A stretch of DNA of 64,000 bases from Moorena producens 3L (GCF_000211815.1 NZ_GL890825.1:29720-93719), one strand, 5' to 3'; counted from the first letter of the stretch, positions 28,501 to 36,801 are shown. A program made the numbers and translations. Notes: generated by a model from the sequence alone, not told the origin.

Positions 28501-28541
28501 AGGCAGAGGAGGAGGAAATACGAGAAATGCTGGGAATTTAA
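25515..28541 (+). CDS. Split YD-repeat protein, C-terminal component with RHS core and variable tail
   Basis: The 1008-residue protein starts with YD repeats (RYDDLGRVARVGDG, YSYDYLGRRCEIKN). It has an insert at about 190-490 that includes FLRVSNGRFIAGTENNASLF, a fascin/ricin-like beta-trefoil pattern. It then resumes YD repeats (YNYDYLGRLITSA) and ends the shell with the RHS-associated core: FRYAGQWWDEDLQLYHYHSR, FYDPDLRRFISIDPAREG, NNPINRIDPSGL (Asp791 to Leu795). In Tc-C and RHS proteins the tail after this motif is cut off and is the toxin; here it is 213 residues with no recognised fold. ATG 25515 is favoured by GGGAGG at 25503-25508. It overlaps the previous gene by 8 bases. Confidence 0.75.
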   Translation: MTKVTKNLHGRLVRVKHRDSLEDNNWVETIFRYDDLGRVARVGDGEANPKVVRYEYNNSGLVTKMTYPTNTPTEIEYSYDYLGRRCEIKNKSSNRVYATNYQYNLEHQLVSRTLNPEIDPYDEIIKYDFQERPIDKDYKANSDSYFQQQLEYLPGFLSQIPVNQLENGLDRRTRRRRGLGRRKASNNKIFPSRTSVSNPKFKANRGLAAFQSDLDFETDLYLEDNRYCTVFTDDDSGTTLITLHFTTFLPNLKFRFTYQSVFGGYKIEVLGQDNMFLRVSNGRFIAGTENNASLFLLEEYGEGFRLKQLLDPDQYWGLDDEYQVIFVESHNAVTMYKDALPQAPEGYLFCQLNFPPSPSMDLEMTMIEGVDSMGFRTYFLVVNYGQYPRTRFCIEEVINMPDRFMIRVLDGDAKDWRLAVQYPPNREVKSLSGTTGATCQFNADPLGPGLDYYQFRTVMVFPDEEYIEVYNNQAVRGSFSSAWWFRIGEPSPGSPSLQSAQALLNATYKSDFIVNTKFQGSKYNFKNLDVVYNYDYLGRLITSAKDSETSYQYDHNGNLNQINGSNYEYFSGSNKLQRIVDNGQTIREVEDYDELGNITVMTNSEGQQVTLTRRVLGDLVNGVQIQGGSSITLQYDGLGRRVKKQSTTTEEYIYGRGKLPLVVKGVAGVEELLYIYDGDSIIGFEENGNTTYLLSDHLGSTRVAIDSNNNSLCSFEYDDFGKTVVAPSSENEAQKVSFRYAGQWWDEDLQLYHYHSRFYDPDLRRFISIDPAREGFSPYVYVGNNPINRIDPSGLFSFKKRSGSYDLLSAQSDKKSEKKGKFDIIKEMFGEAKERLSELEIPGKTEDSQSEYTISSELFDQNNYGSQLQNTTSGIRPETRLHETYIGTTAFSSADSPRFTLASYLEPQRNLIEAGDINSVLQFSQLDYAIEPDFQAMLQTPESKAMNDSFEQMTTNIPPSSYTQGDKEIAVTPLLRDKVELILARRAAETGRFLTKAEEEEIREMLGI

Positions 28542-28952
28542 TCTAGCAGTTCTCAATTTGATGAGGTACAATAAACTGATTTTTTAGGGAACAGGGAACA
28601 AGGAACAGTAAATGTATTGAGGGGGTGACAGGCTCCCTCAAACACACCAAAGAGAGATTTTTAACCCACATTGGGTTAAAAGTCTCTCTGTTGTAAAGGT
28701 GCGCTTGACCCATTAAGAATTAAATTCGCCACGGGTCGCACCTAAATGTTGCTAGTGGTGCTTTAGGGATGGGGGAGCCCTCATTTTCAGCGTTGCTGAA
28801 TATCGGAATGTAATCAGGTCTATTCGGGTCAGTTATCAGTTACCCTCCATCATTCCATTAATCAGCAATGCCTTCCCTTTTGCCTCTTGCCTCTTGCCTC
28901 TTGCCTAAGGGAGTATGTTCACAACTCAAATACAAAGGTGTTTATATACCTT
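28542..28952. repeat. Stem-loop cluster after the YD operon
   Basis: AGAGAGATTTTTAACCC (28651-28667) pairs with GGGTTAAAAGTCTCTCT (28673-28689). A second hairpin at 28697-28743 has AGGTGCG...GACCC against GGGTCGCACCT, with AATTAAATTCGC in its loop, a string recurring inverted at about 57267-57280. The first hairpin could terminate the YD operon. CCTCTTG repeats lie at 28876-28900. No gene is seen. Confidence 0.5.
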
Positions 28953-31550
28953 ATGATCTCAATTGTGATTATCTCCCACAGTGCTAAGCTAGCCGCTGGG
29001 GTCAAGGAATTAGCTGAACAGATGGTTCACACATCCGTACCGATTGCGATCGCAGCTGGTATTGATGACCCGGAAAATCCCTTTGGTACCGATGTGCTGC
29101 AAGTCCAAGCTGCCATTGAGTCGGTTTACTCCGATGCTGGGGTAGTGGTATTAATGGATTTAGGCAGTGCCGTGCTGAGTGCGGAAATGGCACTGGAGTT
29201 TCTGGATGAAGAGCAGAAACCCAAGGTGAGATTGTGCGAAGCTCCTTTAGTGGAAGGTGCGATCGCAGCCGTTGTCCAAGCTGCGGCTGGTGGTGATATC
29301 GACCAGGTGATAGCTGAAGCTAGATCAGCTTTAACCGCTAAAGCCTCTCAGTTATCAGTTGTTGATAGTAATGATAGTACTGAGTTTGACCCGGTGGGTG
29401 GAATGGGCATCTTGCCCGTGGGTGGAACGGGCATCTTGCCCGTGGGTGGAACGGGCATCTTGCCCGTGGTGCGTTACGCAACTACAACCAAAGAAATCCA
29501 TCTTACTGTCCAGAATCAACAGGGAATTCATGCTCGTCCTGCTGCCCAATTTGTTACTACAGCTAATCGGTTTAACTCGGAAATTACCCTACAAAATATC
29601 ACTAAAACTAGCAATATAGTTAATGGAAAAAGCATTAATAATGTGATGCTTTTAGGTATCCAACAGGGAGATGAAATAGTCATAAAAGCAGTGGGAGAAG
29701 ATGCCGAATTAGCCTTGATAGCGTTGCAGCAGCTAGTCGATAACAATTTTGGTGAAACAGTAAATAAAGCAAAAGAAGACATCAACCAAGACTCTAACCC
29801 TCCCAGTAACCAATCCCTTCACCCTTCATCGGTGACACTTGATAGGTTAGTTGGAATTCCGGCTGCTGCTGGGATTGCTATGGGAGCGGTTATTGTCTAC
29901 CAACCGAAACTTCCAGAGATTATTGAAGAGCAAACAGATAATCCTCAAGCCGAGTGGGAAACCCTACAACTTGCTATTAAAACAGCACAACAGCAACTTC
30001 AACACCTGATCAATACTGTTACTAAAGATCAGGCAGATATTTTTCAGGCTCACTTGCTCTACTTAGACGATCCAGCGCTAGTTAATAGAGCTTACCAGAT
30101 TATAGTTGACCAGCATCTATGGGCAGGGGCGGCTTGGAAAACTGTAATCGATGAAACCGTAGCAAATTACCAAACTCTGGAAGACTCCTACATGCAAGCT
30201 CGCGGAAATGATGTGATCGATGTCGGCTGGCGAGTGTTGCGATTACTGACGAATAGGAAAGAAACCTGTCTAGATGTGACTGAGCCTGGTATTCTGGTTG
30301 CTCGTGATTTAACTGCCTCTGAGGTCGCGCAACTAAATCCGAGCCAAGTCCGAGGTATCTGTTGCGCTAGTGGAAGTGCTACAGCCCATAGTGCCCTGAT
30401 CGCGAATATGCTTGGTATACCGATGGTGGTTGGTGTTGGTCAGGATCTGTTGTCGTTGCCAGCTGGTACCGAGTTGGCACTGGATGGGACAACCGGTCAA
30501 ATTTGGGTAGAGCCTTCTGAGGAACGGAAGCAAGAATTACAGCTACAGAGCAACAGTAAGGATGAATTACCGACGGAGGTAATTACTAAAGATGGACACA
30601 AAATTCCCTTGATGGCAAATGTTTTGGGAGAGGCTGATGCTAAATTGGCTCTCGATTGTGGTGCTCAAGGGGTAGGTTTACTAAGGACCGAGTTTCTTTA
30701 TCTGGAACGCTTAACTATTCCGAGCGAAGAAGAGCAGTTGGCAACCTATCAAGCCATTGCGGAAATTATGGGTACCCATCCCCTAACGATTCGTACTTTA
30801 GATATTGGCGGTGACAAGCCCATTCCCTTCCTGAATCTAGCGTCTTCTGATGCTCCCTCTGCTCGGCACACCCCAGAGCCTAACCCTTTCCTAGGATGGC
30901 GGGGAATTCGTCAGAGTTTGGATTGTCCAGAGATGCTCAAAATCCAACTGCGGGCGATTCTACGAGGGAGTTATGGAGACAACATTAAGGTGATGTTTCC
31001 CATGGTTTCCTCAGTAGAAGAGGTACGGGCTGCTAAGGAAATCCTAGCAGAGGCTAAAGCTGAGTTGCGCCAAGAAGGGTATGGTTTTAATGAACAGATG
31101 CCAGTAGGGATTATGGTAGAAGTCCCCGCAGCAGTAACCATGGCTGATCAGTTAGCAGCTGAAGTGGACTTTTTCAGCATTGGTACTAATGATTTGAGTC
31201 AATATGTAATGGCCGCTGACCGTACTAATCCCAAGGTGGCGAAGCTAGCTGATGCCCTTGAACCGGCTGTGCTACGGATGATTCAACAAACGGTAACTGT
31301 TGCTCATCAAGCAGGGATTCCAGTTAGTGTCTGTGGTCAGTTGGCATCGAATCCAGTAGGGATACCGATTTTATTAGGGTTGGGGGTGGATGAGTTGAGT
31401 GTGAATCCACCTGCGATCGCTACTGTGATGTCAGTTATTTCACAGTTGACTATCAACCAGGCCGAGATGCTTGCTGGTGAGGCGTTGCAGCTAGATTCCG
31501 CTGTTGGGGTTAGAGAATATATTATCAACCAACTGGACAGGTCCGTTTGA
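28953..31550 (+). CDS. dhaM: Fused DhaM: EIIA-HPr-enzyme I phosphotransfer protein
   Basis: The 865-residue protein passes phosphate from PEP to the ADP bound in DhaL for dihydroxyacetone phosphorylation. Domains are EIIA-Man type (1-130, VIISHSAKL with His9), a linker with three GG-GILPV repeats (about 149-172), HPr (about 178-265, GIHARPAAQF) and complete enzyme I (about 285-860: CCASGSATAHSALIAN with the active His, RTEFLYLE, VEVPAAVTMADQL, SIGTNDLSQYVMAADRTNP, VCGQLASNP). Unlike E. coli DhaM, the EI part includes its PEP-binding domain, so no separate PtsI is needed. ATG 28953 matches the start of the partial copy at 15808. dhaK and dhaL lie 3.4 kb downstream. Confidence 0.9.
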   Translation: MISIVIISHSAKLAAGVKELAEQMVHTSVPIAIAAGIDDPENPFGTDVLQVQAAIESVYSDAGVVVLMDLGSAVLSAEMALEFLDEEQKPKVRLCEAPLVEGAIAAVVQAAAGGDIDQVIAEARSALTAKASQLSVVDSNDSTEFDPVGGMGILPVGGTGILPVGGTGILPVVRYATTTKEIHLTVQNQQGIHARPAAQFVTTANRFNSEITLQNITKTSNIVNGKSINNVMLLGIQQGDEIVIKAVGEDAELALIALQQLVDNNFGETVNKAKEDINQDSNPPSNQSLHPSSVTLDRLVGIPAAAGIAMGAVIVYQPKLPEIIEEQTDNPQAEWETLQLAIKTAQQQLQHLINTVTKDQADIFQAHLLYLDDPALVNRAYQIIVDQHLWAGAAWKTVIDETVANYQTLEDSYMQARGNDVIDVGWRVLRLLTNRKETCLDVTEPGILVARDLTASEVAQLNPSQVRGICCASGSATAHSALIANMLGIPMVVGVGQDLLSLPAGTELALDGTTGQIWVEPSEERKQELQLQSNSKDELPTEVITKDGHKIPLMANVLGEADAKLALDCGAQGVGLLRTEFLYLERLTIPSEEEQLATYQAIAEIMGTHPLTIRTLDIGGDKPIPFLNLASSDAPSARHTPEPNPFLGWRGIRQSLDCPEMLKIQLRAILRGSYGDNIKVMFPMVSSVEEVRAAKEILAEAKAELRQEGYGFNEQMPVGIMVEVPAAVTMADQLAAEVDFFSIGTNDLSQYVMAADRTNPKVAKLADALEPAVLRMIQQTVTVAHQAGIPVSVCGQLASNPVGIPILLGLGVDELSVNPPAIATVMSVISQLTINQAEMLAGEALQLDSAVGVREYIINQLDRSV

Positions 31551-31843
31551 GTCTTGGCAGGGTTGATATAGCGCTACGAGCAAGGGCTTTAGGCAAGAGG
31601 CATGCATGCTAGAGGCAAAAAAAAGAGGCAAAAAAAAGAGAGCCGTGTTACTGACTCTCTCGATCATCAGGGTGCATCTTATATTTCAAATATACCTGAG
31701 CAAATGAGGGGTGTCACCCCTCATGGCAAAAATCAGCCAAATGGCTTAGTTTGTAATGTGGTACTGCAAAGCTGATATCCCTCACAAGACAGGGATTTAG
31801 GTTTGAACAGTTAAAATTAGGAAGCATTACCAACCCCAGACCT
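31551..31843. other. Intergenic region with palindromes
   Basis: It holds AGAGGCATGCATGCTAGAGG (about 31596-31615, recurring at about 54394), a GAGAGCC...ACTCTC hairpin after dhaM, and a perfect palindrome ATGAGGGGTG/CACCCCTCAT at 31704-31724. Confidence 0.5.
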
Positions 31844-32539
31844 ATGTTCGAGGAACAACCCCAAGCACTACAGCAAAAGGTCAAACTCTTGGCATTGGAA
31901 TCAATCCGCCAAGATAATCCATCTCAATGGTTTGAGGTTTTATATTCCGAAGCTAATGGGGATTCAGGGCAAATACCTTGGGCGCGTTTAACAACCCATC
32001 CTTATCTACAGGATTGGTTAGAGCGTAATACACCCCAAGGGTCTGGTCGCTCTGCCCTAGTGGTTGGTTGTGGGTTAGGGGATGATGCTGAAGCGTTGGC
32101 GCAGCAGGGTTTCCAAGTCACTGCCTTTGATATTTCCCCGACTGCGATCGCATGGTGCCAAAAACGATTTCCCGATTCCCAGGTCAAGTACCAAGTTGCG
32201 GATTTATTTGCATTAGATCCAGCATGGTATCAGAAATTTGATTTTGTGTTTGAATGTCGTAATATCCAAGCCTTACCCCTCAAGGTTCGGTCAACTGTTA
32301 TGAATGCGATCGCATTCTTACTCGCCCCAGGAGGAACCCTGTTAGTTATCACTCGGTTTCGGGATAGCGACACTGAACCAGATGGTCCTCCTTGGCCGTT
32401 GTCCGATACAGAACTAGCTTACTTTCAGGAATTGGGCTTACAAGAAATCCGTCGTGATACTGTCCCAGAATCGGAGGATGACCCAATTCAACGGTTGCGT
32501 ATTGAATATAATCGCGAATATACTCGCCATGGTTCTTAA
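31844..32539 (+). CDS. SAM-dependent methyltransferase (thiopurine methyltransferase-like)
   Basis: The 231-residue class I methyltransferase has motif I ALVVGCGLGDDAEALAQQGF, an acidic motif II VTAFDISPTAIAWC, and motif III-IV VADLFALDPAWYQKFDFVFE. The PWARL-type N-terminus and WPLSDTELAYF resemble the TPMT-like group. Cytosolic; substrate unknown. Its last 11 bases overlap the start of the Lin0512-family gene, which implies co-translation. Confidence 0.85.
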   Translation: MFEEQPQALQQKVKLLALESIRQDNPSQWFEVLYSEANGDSGQIPWARLTTHPYLQDWLERNTPQGSGRSALVVGCGLGDDAEALAQQGFQVTAFDISPTAIAWCQKRFPDSQVKYQVADLFALDPAWYQKFDFVFECRNIQALPLKVRSTVMNAIAFLLAPGGTLLVITRFRDSDTEPDGPPWPLSDTELAYFQELGLQEIRRDTVPESEDDPIQRLRIEYNREYTRHGS

Positions 32540-32894
32540 ACGCTTAATTATTGAAATGGGAATGGGAGTAGACCAACACGGTCAAGACCCAACCGTAGCA
32601 GCAGCAAGAGCTGTACGCAACGCTATTGCTGACAATGCCTTACCTGGTGTTTGGGAAGTAGCTGGTTTAGAGCATCCCAATCAAATGATAGTTGAAGTTC
32701 AAGTCGCCGTGCCTTACCCAGAGCAAGTTCGGGAAGATGAAGTACTGGCTGTACTCCCTTTTGGTCAGAAAACTCTATCCCTTGAGTCCGGTGGAATGGT
32801 GGTTCAAGGCAGGGCGATTGCAGAACTTAATGATAAAAATGATGAGATGCTGATTGCTGTTGCAGCGGTTACTGTTTTAGTGGATAGTGATTAG
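32529..32894 (+). CDS. Lin0512 family conserved protein
   Basis: The 121-residue protein begins LKRLIIEMGMGVDQHGQDPT and continues AARAVRNAIADNALPG, the signature of the small Lin0512 family of unknown function that occurs in cyanobacteria. VAVPYPEQVREDEVLAVLPFG is also family-like. ATG 32529 is preferred over upstream starts because family members begin here. It overlaps the methyltransferase by 11 bases. Confidence 0.8.
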   Translation: MVLKRLIIEMGMGVDQHGQDPTVAAARAVRNAIADNALPGVWEVAGLEHPNQMIVEVQVAVPYPEQVREDEVLAVLPFGQKTLSLESGGMVVQGRAIAELNDKNDEMLIAVAAVTVLVDSD

Positions 32895-33061
32895 GTAAGC
32901 TATCAGCTATCAGCTATCAGCTATCAGCTATCAGCGAACAGCGATTAGCGCTACGCGCACGGGATGAAGCGTTCGCAAAGCTTGGCCTACGGCCTCAGCT
33001 TCCGCGCTTATGCGATCGCGTTCAGCTATCAGCATACGGCGGTTTGCATAACGATCAGGTC
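32895..33061. repeat. TCAGCTA array and GC-rich palindromic repeat
   Basis: Tandem AGCTATC units (32898-32935) are followed by a GC-rich block with CGCTACGCGCACGGG, GGCCTACGGCC and GCGATCGCG, resembling dispersed cyanobacterial palindromic repeats. Confidence 0.6.
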
Positions 33062-34570
33062 TTATACTTTCCCTGTTACTTCTAGGCGATTGGCAATGGC
33101 ATCCACTACGGTTTCAAAAATGCCCAGGGAGTTTTCCACCATGGTGTTGAGGGTATCGAGCAGGGGATTAATTTCACAGATTTCCCAACAACACACCCGT
33201 GGATCTTTAACCAAAGTTTCGTTGAGCAGACAGGCTTCCTTGACAAAAATCCCATTTGGAGCTGGGGTTCCCGTTCCCATACAAATTGTGGAGTCCATAC
33301 TGTCCACGTCAAAAGTAACGTAAATCAGATCCACCCCCTCTAGCTTCTCTAAACACCGTTGGGCAACCACATCCGCACCCAAGGTACGAACTTGCTCAGT
33401 GGTCATGTTTAAGATCTGGTGTGTTTCTATCAAGTGGTCTTCAGCCTCTTCCGTATCTCGTACCGCAACATACACCAGATCCTCAATGCTCAAATTCGCG
33501 CTATCTGCCAGCCCCAATCTTTGGCACAGGTTCCACAGTTCTAAGGTGTCTGAGTCAAGATCATTGATTTGCTTGGCCAGATTATCAGTAGCAGTCGCCA
33601 TCGCCAAAGGCATCCCATGCATATTTCCCGATGGAGTAGTATAGGGAGAGTGAATATCAGCATGGGCATCAATCCAAACCACTCCCAAGCGATGATTCGG
33701 AAAGGCTTTTTTGATTCCGGCGATTGTCCCTGCTGCCGTTGAATGATCCCCACCCAGTACCACTGGAAACAGCCCCTCCTGTAGGGTTTGGGCTACTACA
33801 TCGGTGGTTCGGCTCAGCACCTGATATAGCTTGTGAATATACTTGGCGTACTGATGTTTGTGTCCCAGAGCATCTGCCCAATTTTCCGTTTGTACTTGTA
33901 AACTATCCAGACTCAAAACACCATTCTCGGCATGCATTCGTGCCGCCTGTTTTTGGATAGCAGCTTCTCTCAAAGCAGCAGTTCCCATGGATTGACCGCG
34001 CGTTCCCGCTCCTAATTCAGAATCAACTTCAATCAGGGCAATGGAGGAAAACTTTGCGACTTTCTGGTACTGAAGCAAAATCTTTTTAAAACTGCGTAAG
34101 CCTGCGATCGAAATCTTCAGACCCGATTCATAAGTCTGAGTGGCAATAAACTCTTCAAAATCAATTTCGCCATCTGCATTTAAATCAGCTTTTCTCACCA
34201 AGGTAGCAATTTCTGAATCAGTTACGGTAGTGTTGAAGCACTGGATAATCTGCGTGAACTCCTCAATCGATAATTTGCCACTACCATCAACATCAATCAG
34301 TTCAAACACCTGTCGCAGATCAGCCCTAATATCGAGATCTTGGCGGTTTACCATCCACTCCATAAAGGCATCCCGGGTCACAACATCATCTGTGTTGAGC
34401 AGATTGAAAAGATTGGTTCGGTCCTGAAGGGAAATGCCTTGTCCCAAAACCTCTAGAGCATCGATGATTTCCTGACGAGTGATAAATCCATCACCATTGG
34501 CATCAAACAACTGGAACACCTGCTCAAATTCTGCATATCGTTGGGATGACATTGCTTTGGTTATGGTCAT
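33062..34570 (-). CDS. EF-hand/arginase-family fusion protein
   Basis: The 502-residue protein has a calmodulin-like N-terminal domain (1-145) and a ureohydrolase domain (about 175-500). EF-hand loops are DANGDGFITRQE (23-34), DVDGSGKLSIEE (93-104) and DLNADGEIDFEE (129-140), with a degenerate second unit. The hydrolase has the Mn-ligand motifs GGDHS (His276), DAHAD (301-305) and FDVDSMDS. It should split a guanidino compound (arginine, agmatine or another) to urea; the exact substrate cannot be read. Three intact loops suggest calcium control or binding. It is longer than normal arginases (about 300 residues) because of the EF-hands. ATG 34570, with another ATG at 34552. Confidence 0.85.
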   Translation of the reverse strand: MTITKAMSSQRYAEFEQVFQLFDANGDGFITRQEIIDALEVLGQGISLQDRTNLFNLLNTDDVVTRDAFMEWMVNRQDLDIRADLRQVFELIDVDGSGKLSIEEFTQIIQCFNTTVTDSEIATLVRKADLNADGEIDFEEFIATQTYESGLKISIAGLRSFKKILLQYQKVAKFSSIALIEVDSELGAGTRGQSMGTAALREAAIQKQAARMHAENGVLSLDSLQVQTENWADALGHKHQYAKYIHKLYQVLSRTTDVVAQTLQEGLFPVVLGGDHSTAAGTIAGIKKAFPNHRLGVVWIDAHADIHSPYTTPSGNMHGMPLAMATATDNLAKQINDLDSDTLELWNLCQRLGLADSANLSIEDLVYVAVRDTEEAEDHLIETHQILNMTTEQVRTLGADVVAQRCLEKLEGVDLIYVTFDVDSMDSTICMGTGTPAPNGIFVKEACLLNETLVKDPRVCCWEICEINPLLDTLNTMVENSLGIFETVVDAIANRLEVTGKV

Positions 34571-34980
34571 GGTTGAATTTCCTTATGTGTTACCCTAATT
34601 GGCAAAATTGGGATCGGGATTATACTACCATTTGGATTGAACCATGGCATAATTGGTTAAAGGTTGTATGAACAGGGCATGGCTGAACTAGCGATATAGT
34701 TTTTTTGCGATCGCACTCCTGAAATATAGTGCTATAGCGCAGCGCTATATTTCCAAGCCAAAAAAAATTGCGGTTTCAACAAAAGGGCGTTGAATCATTA
34801 AGCAATGCCTATTTATCTTGTTGTGGGAGTAAGAATAAGCAAAGCTTTAGACTTGTGACAGATAGAAGATCGGCCAACGGATGAGTAACGGATGTAACGG
34901 ATGGCAGTATTGGTAGAAGGGGAAGTTGGGGCAATTACCCATGACCCATGACCCATGACCCATTACCACTGATATCAATC
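34571..34980. other. Intergenic region between divergent arginase and dhaK
   Basis: It contains an inverted repeat GAAATATAG...CTATATTTC (about 34721-34753) and CCCATGAC tandem units (34938-34970) directly before dhaK. No gene is seen. It probably holds the promoters of both flanking genes. Confidence 0.45.
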
Positions 34981-36053
34981 ATGAAAAAATTAATCAACCA
35001 TCCCGATAATGTTGTCAGAGAAAGCCTAGAAGGGATGGCTTTAGCCCATCCTGACCTGCTCAAAATTAATCTTGACCCCCCCTTGATCTACCGCGCTGAT
35101 GCTCCCATATCAAACAAAGTAGCGATTATTTCCGGTGGCGGTAGTGGTCATGAACCCTTGCACGGGGGCTTTGTGGGTGCCGGAATGTTAGATGCCGCCT
35201 GTCCCGGTGAAGTGTTTACCTCTCCCACCCCCGACCAAATGCTAGAAGCTGCCAAAATAGTCAACAGTGGTGCAGGGGTTCTTAATATTGTCAAAAACTA
35301 TAGCGGTGACGTCATGAATTTTGAGTTAGCTGCCGAATTAGCTATCTCAGAAGGCATCCGAGTCCTCAATATCCTAATTGATGATGATGTAGCGGTTAAA
35401 GATAGCCTCTATACTCAAGGCAGCGGGGGGTAGGGACAACATTATTAGCCGAGAAAATCTGTGGCGCTGCTGCTGCTGCCGGTTATGACCTCAAACAACT
35501 GGCTAATCTCTGTCGCCAGGTTAATAGTAATGGACGCAGCATGGGTATGGCCTTGACATCCTGCACTCCTCCTGCTAAAGGGAGTGCCATGTTTGACTTG
35601 GGGGAAGCAGAAATAGAATTTGGGATTGGCATTCACGGGGAACCGGGAAGACAACGAATGTCCCTCAAATCAGCGGATGAGATGACTGAAATGCTAGCGC
35701 TATCGATTATTGAAGATTCTGCCTATAGCCGCACAGTGCGAGAGTGGGATGAAGATAAAGCAGAATGGACAGAGTTGGAAATAACTGACCCGCCTTTTCA
35801 GAAAAGCGATCGCATTCTGGCATTCGTAAATAGCATGGGTGGTACTCCCTTGTCGGAACTGTACATTGTGTATCGCAAATTAGCCCAAATCTGTGAACAA
35901 AAGGGACTGGAAATCGTGCGTAGTCTGATTGGTCCTTATATTACGTCTCTAGAAATGCAAGGCTGCTCGATTACCCTACTCAAAATGAACGATGAGCTAA
36001 TTAAATTCTGGGATGCACCAGTCAAGACACCAGCCCTGCGTTGGGGACTATGA
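34981..36053 (+). pseudogene. dhaK: Dihydroxyacetone kinase subunit DhaK, frameshifted
   Basis: Both frames together give a near full-length DhaK. The first runs MKKLINHPDNVVRESLEGMA, IISGGGSGHEPLHGGFVG, VLNILIDDDVAVKDSLYTQG and stops at TAG 35431-35433. The continuing frame reads GVGTTLLAEKICGAAAAAGY, IEFGIGIHGEPG (the His that binds dihydroxyacetone covalently) and AFVNSMGGTPLSELY. The break is in a run of six G (35425-35430) where seven would keep the frame. This is either a real inactivating deletion, a phase-variable tract, or a sequencing error. ATG 34981 is chosen because the family begins MKKLIN. Confidence 0.85.
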
Positions 36054-36174
36054 TTGGTATCATATCGGGGAGCATTGGTATGGTACAGCTTAGCTAATTG
36101 CTAATTGCTCATTGCTAATTACTAATTGCTAATTGCTACCTTGACGCCCTGAGCCCCTGAGCAACTCTGCCACT

Positions 36175-36801
36175 ATGGTAACTAAACATCAAATTATACA
36201 GTGGTTACAAGCAGTAGCTACTGTACTAGAACAAAACAAGGACTATCTAACCGAACTTGATGCTGCTATTGGTGATGCTGACCACGGTATCAATATGAAT
36301 CGTGGCTTTCAAAAGGTGATCACTCAGCTTCCTAAAGTGGCAGATAAAGACATTGGCAGTATTCTCAAAACCGTCAGCATGACTCTAATTTCCACTGTGG
36401 GAGGTGCCAGTGGACCACTTTATGGCACCCTGTTCTTGCGCTCAAGTGCAGCAGTAGCAGGAAAGCAAGAACTGACAGAAGAGGATATGGTAAAACTATT
36501 CCAAGCAGCAGTGGAGGGAGTCGTCCAGCGAGGCAAAGCCAACTTGGGAGATAAGACCATGTTAGATGCTCTATCACCCGCAGCCAATGCCTTCGCCCAA
36601 GCTGTAGATAAAGGAGACAGTATGCTAGCAGCCTTGCAACAGGCTGTCAAGGCAGCAGAACAAGGGATGAAAAATACTATTCCCTTGGTGGCCAAGAAGG
36701 GACGAGCCAGTTATTTAGGGGAGCGCAGTGTGGGACATCAAGACCCTGGTGCTACCTCAGCCTATTTGATTCTCCAGACACTGCTAGAAACTATTGGGTA
36801 A
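36175..36801 (+). CDS. dhaL: Dihydroxyacetone kinase ADP-binding subunit DhaL
   Basis: The 208-residue subunit holds ADP as a cofactor rephosphorylated by DhaM and passes phosphate to dihydroxyacetone on DhaK. Motifs are LTELDAAIGDADHGINMNRG (Mg ligands), GGASGPLYGTLFLR, GDKTMLDALSPA and KKGRASYLGERSVGHQDPGA. The length is typical. It lies 121 bases after dhaK on the same strand, with a CTAATTG repeat between them, so the two are probably co-transcribed. Confidence 0.93.
   Translation: MVTKHQIIQWLQAVATVLEQNKDYLTELDAAIGDADHGINMNRGFQKVITQLPKVADKDIGSILKTVSMTLISTVGGASGPLYGTLFLRSSAAVAGKQELTEEDMVKLFQAAVEGVVQRGKANLGDKTMLDALSPAANAFAQAVDKGDSMLAALQQAVKAAEQGMKNTIPLVAKKGRASYLGERSVGHQDPGATSAYLILQTLLETIG

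Noticed and set aside
15808..36801. One continuous dha operon
   Set aside because: dhaM and dhaK are 3.4 kb apart with a minus-strand arginase gene between them, so they cannot be a single transcript.
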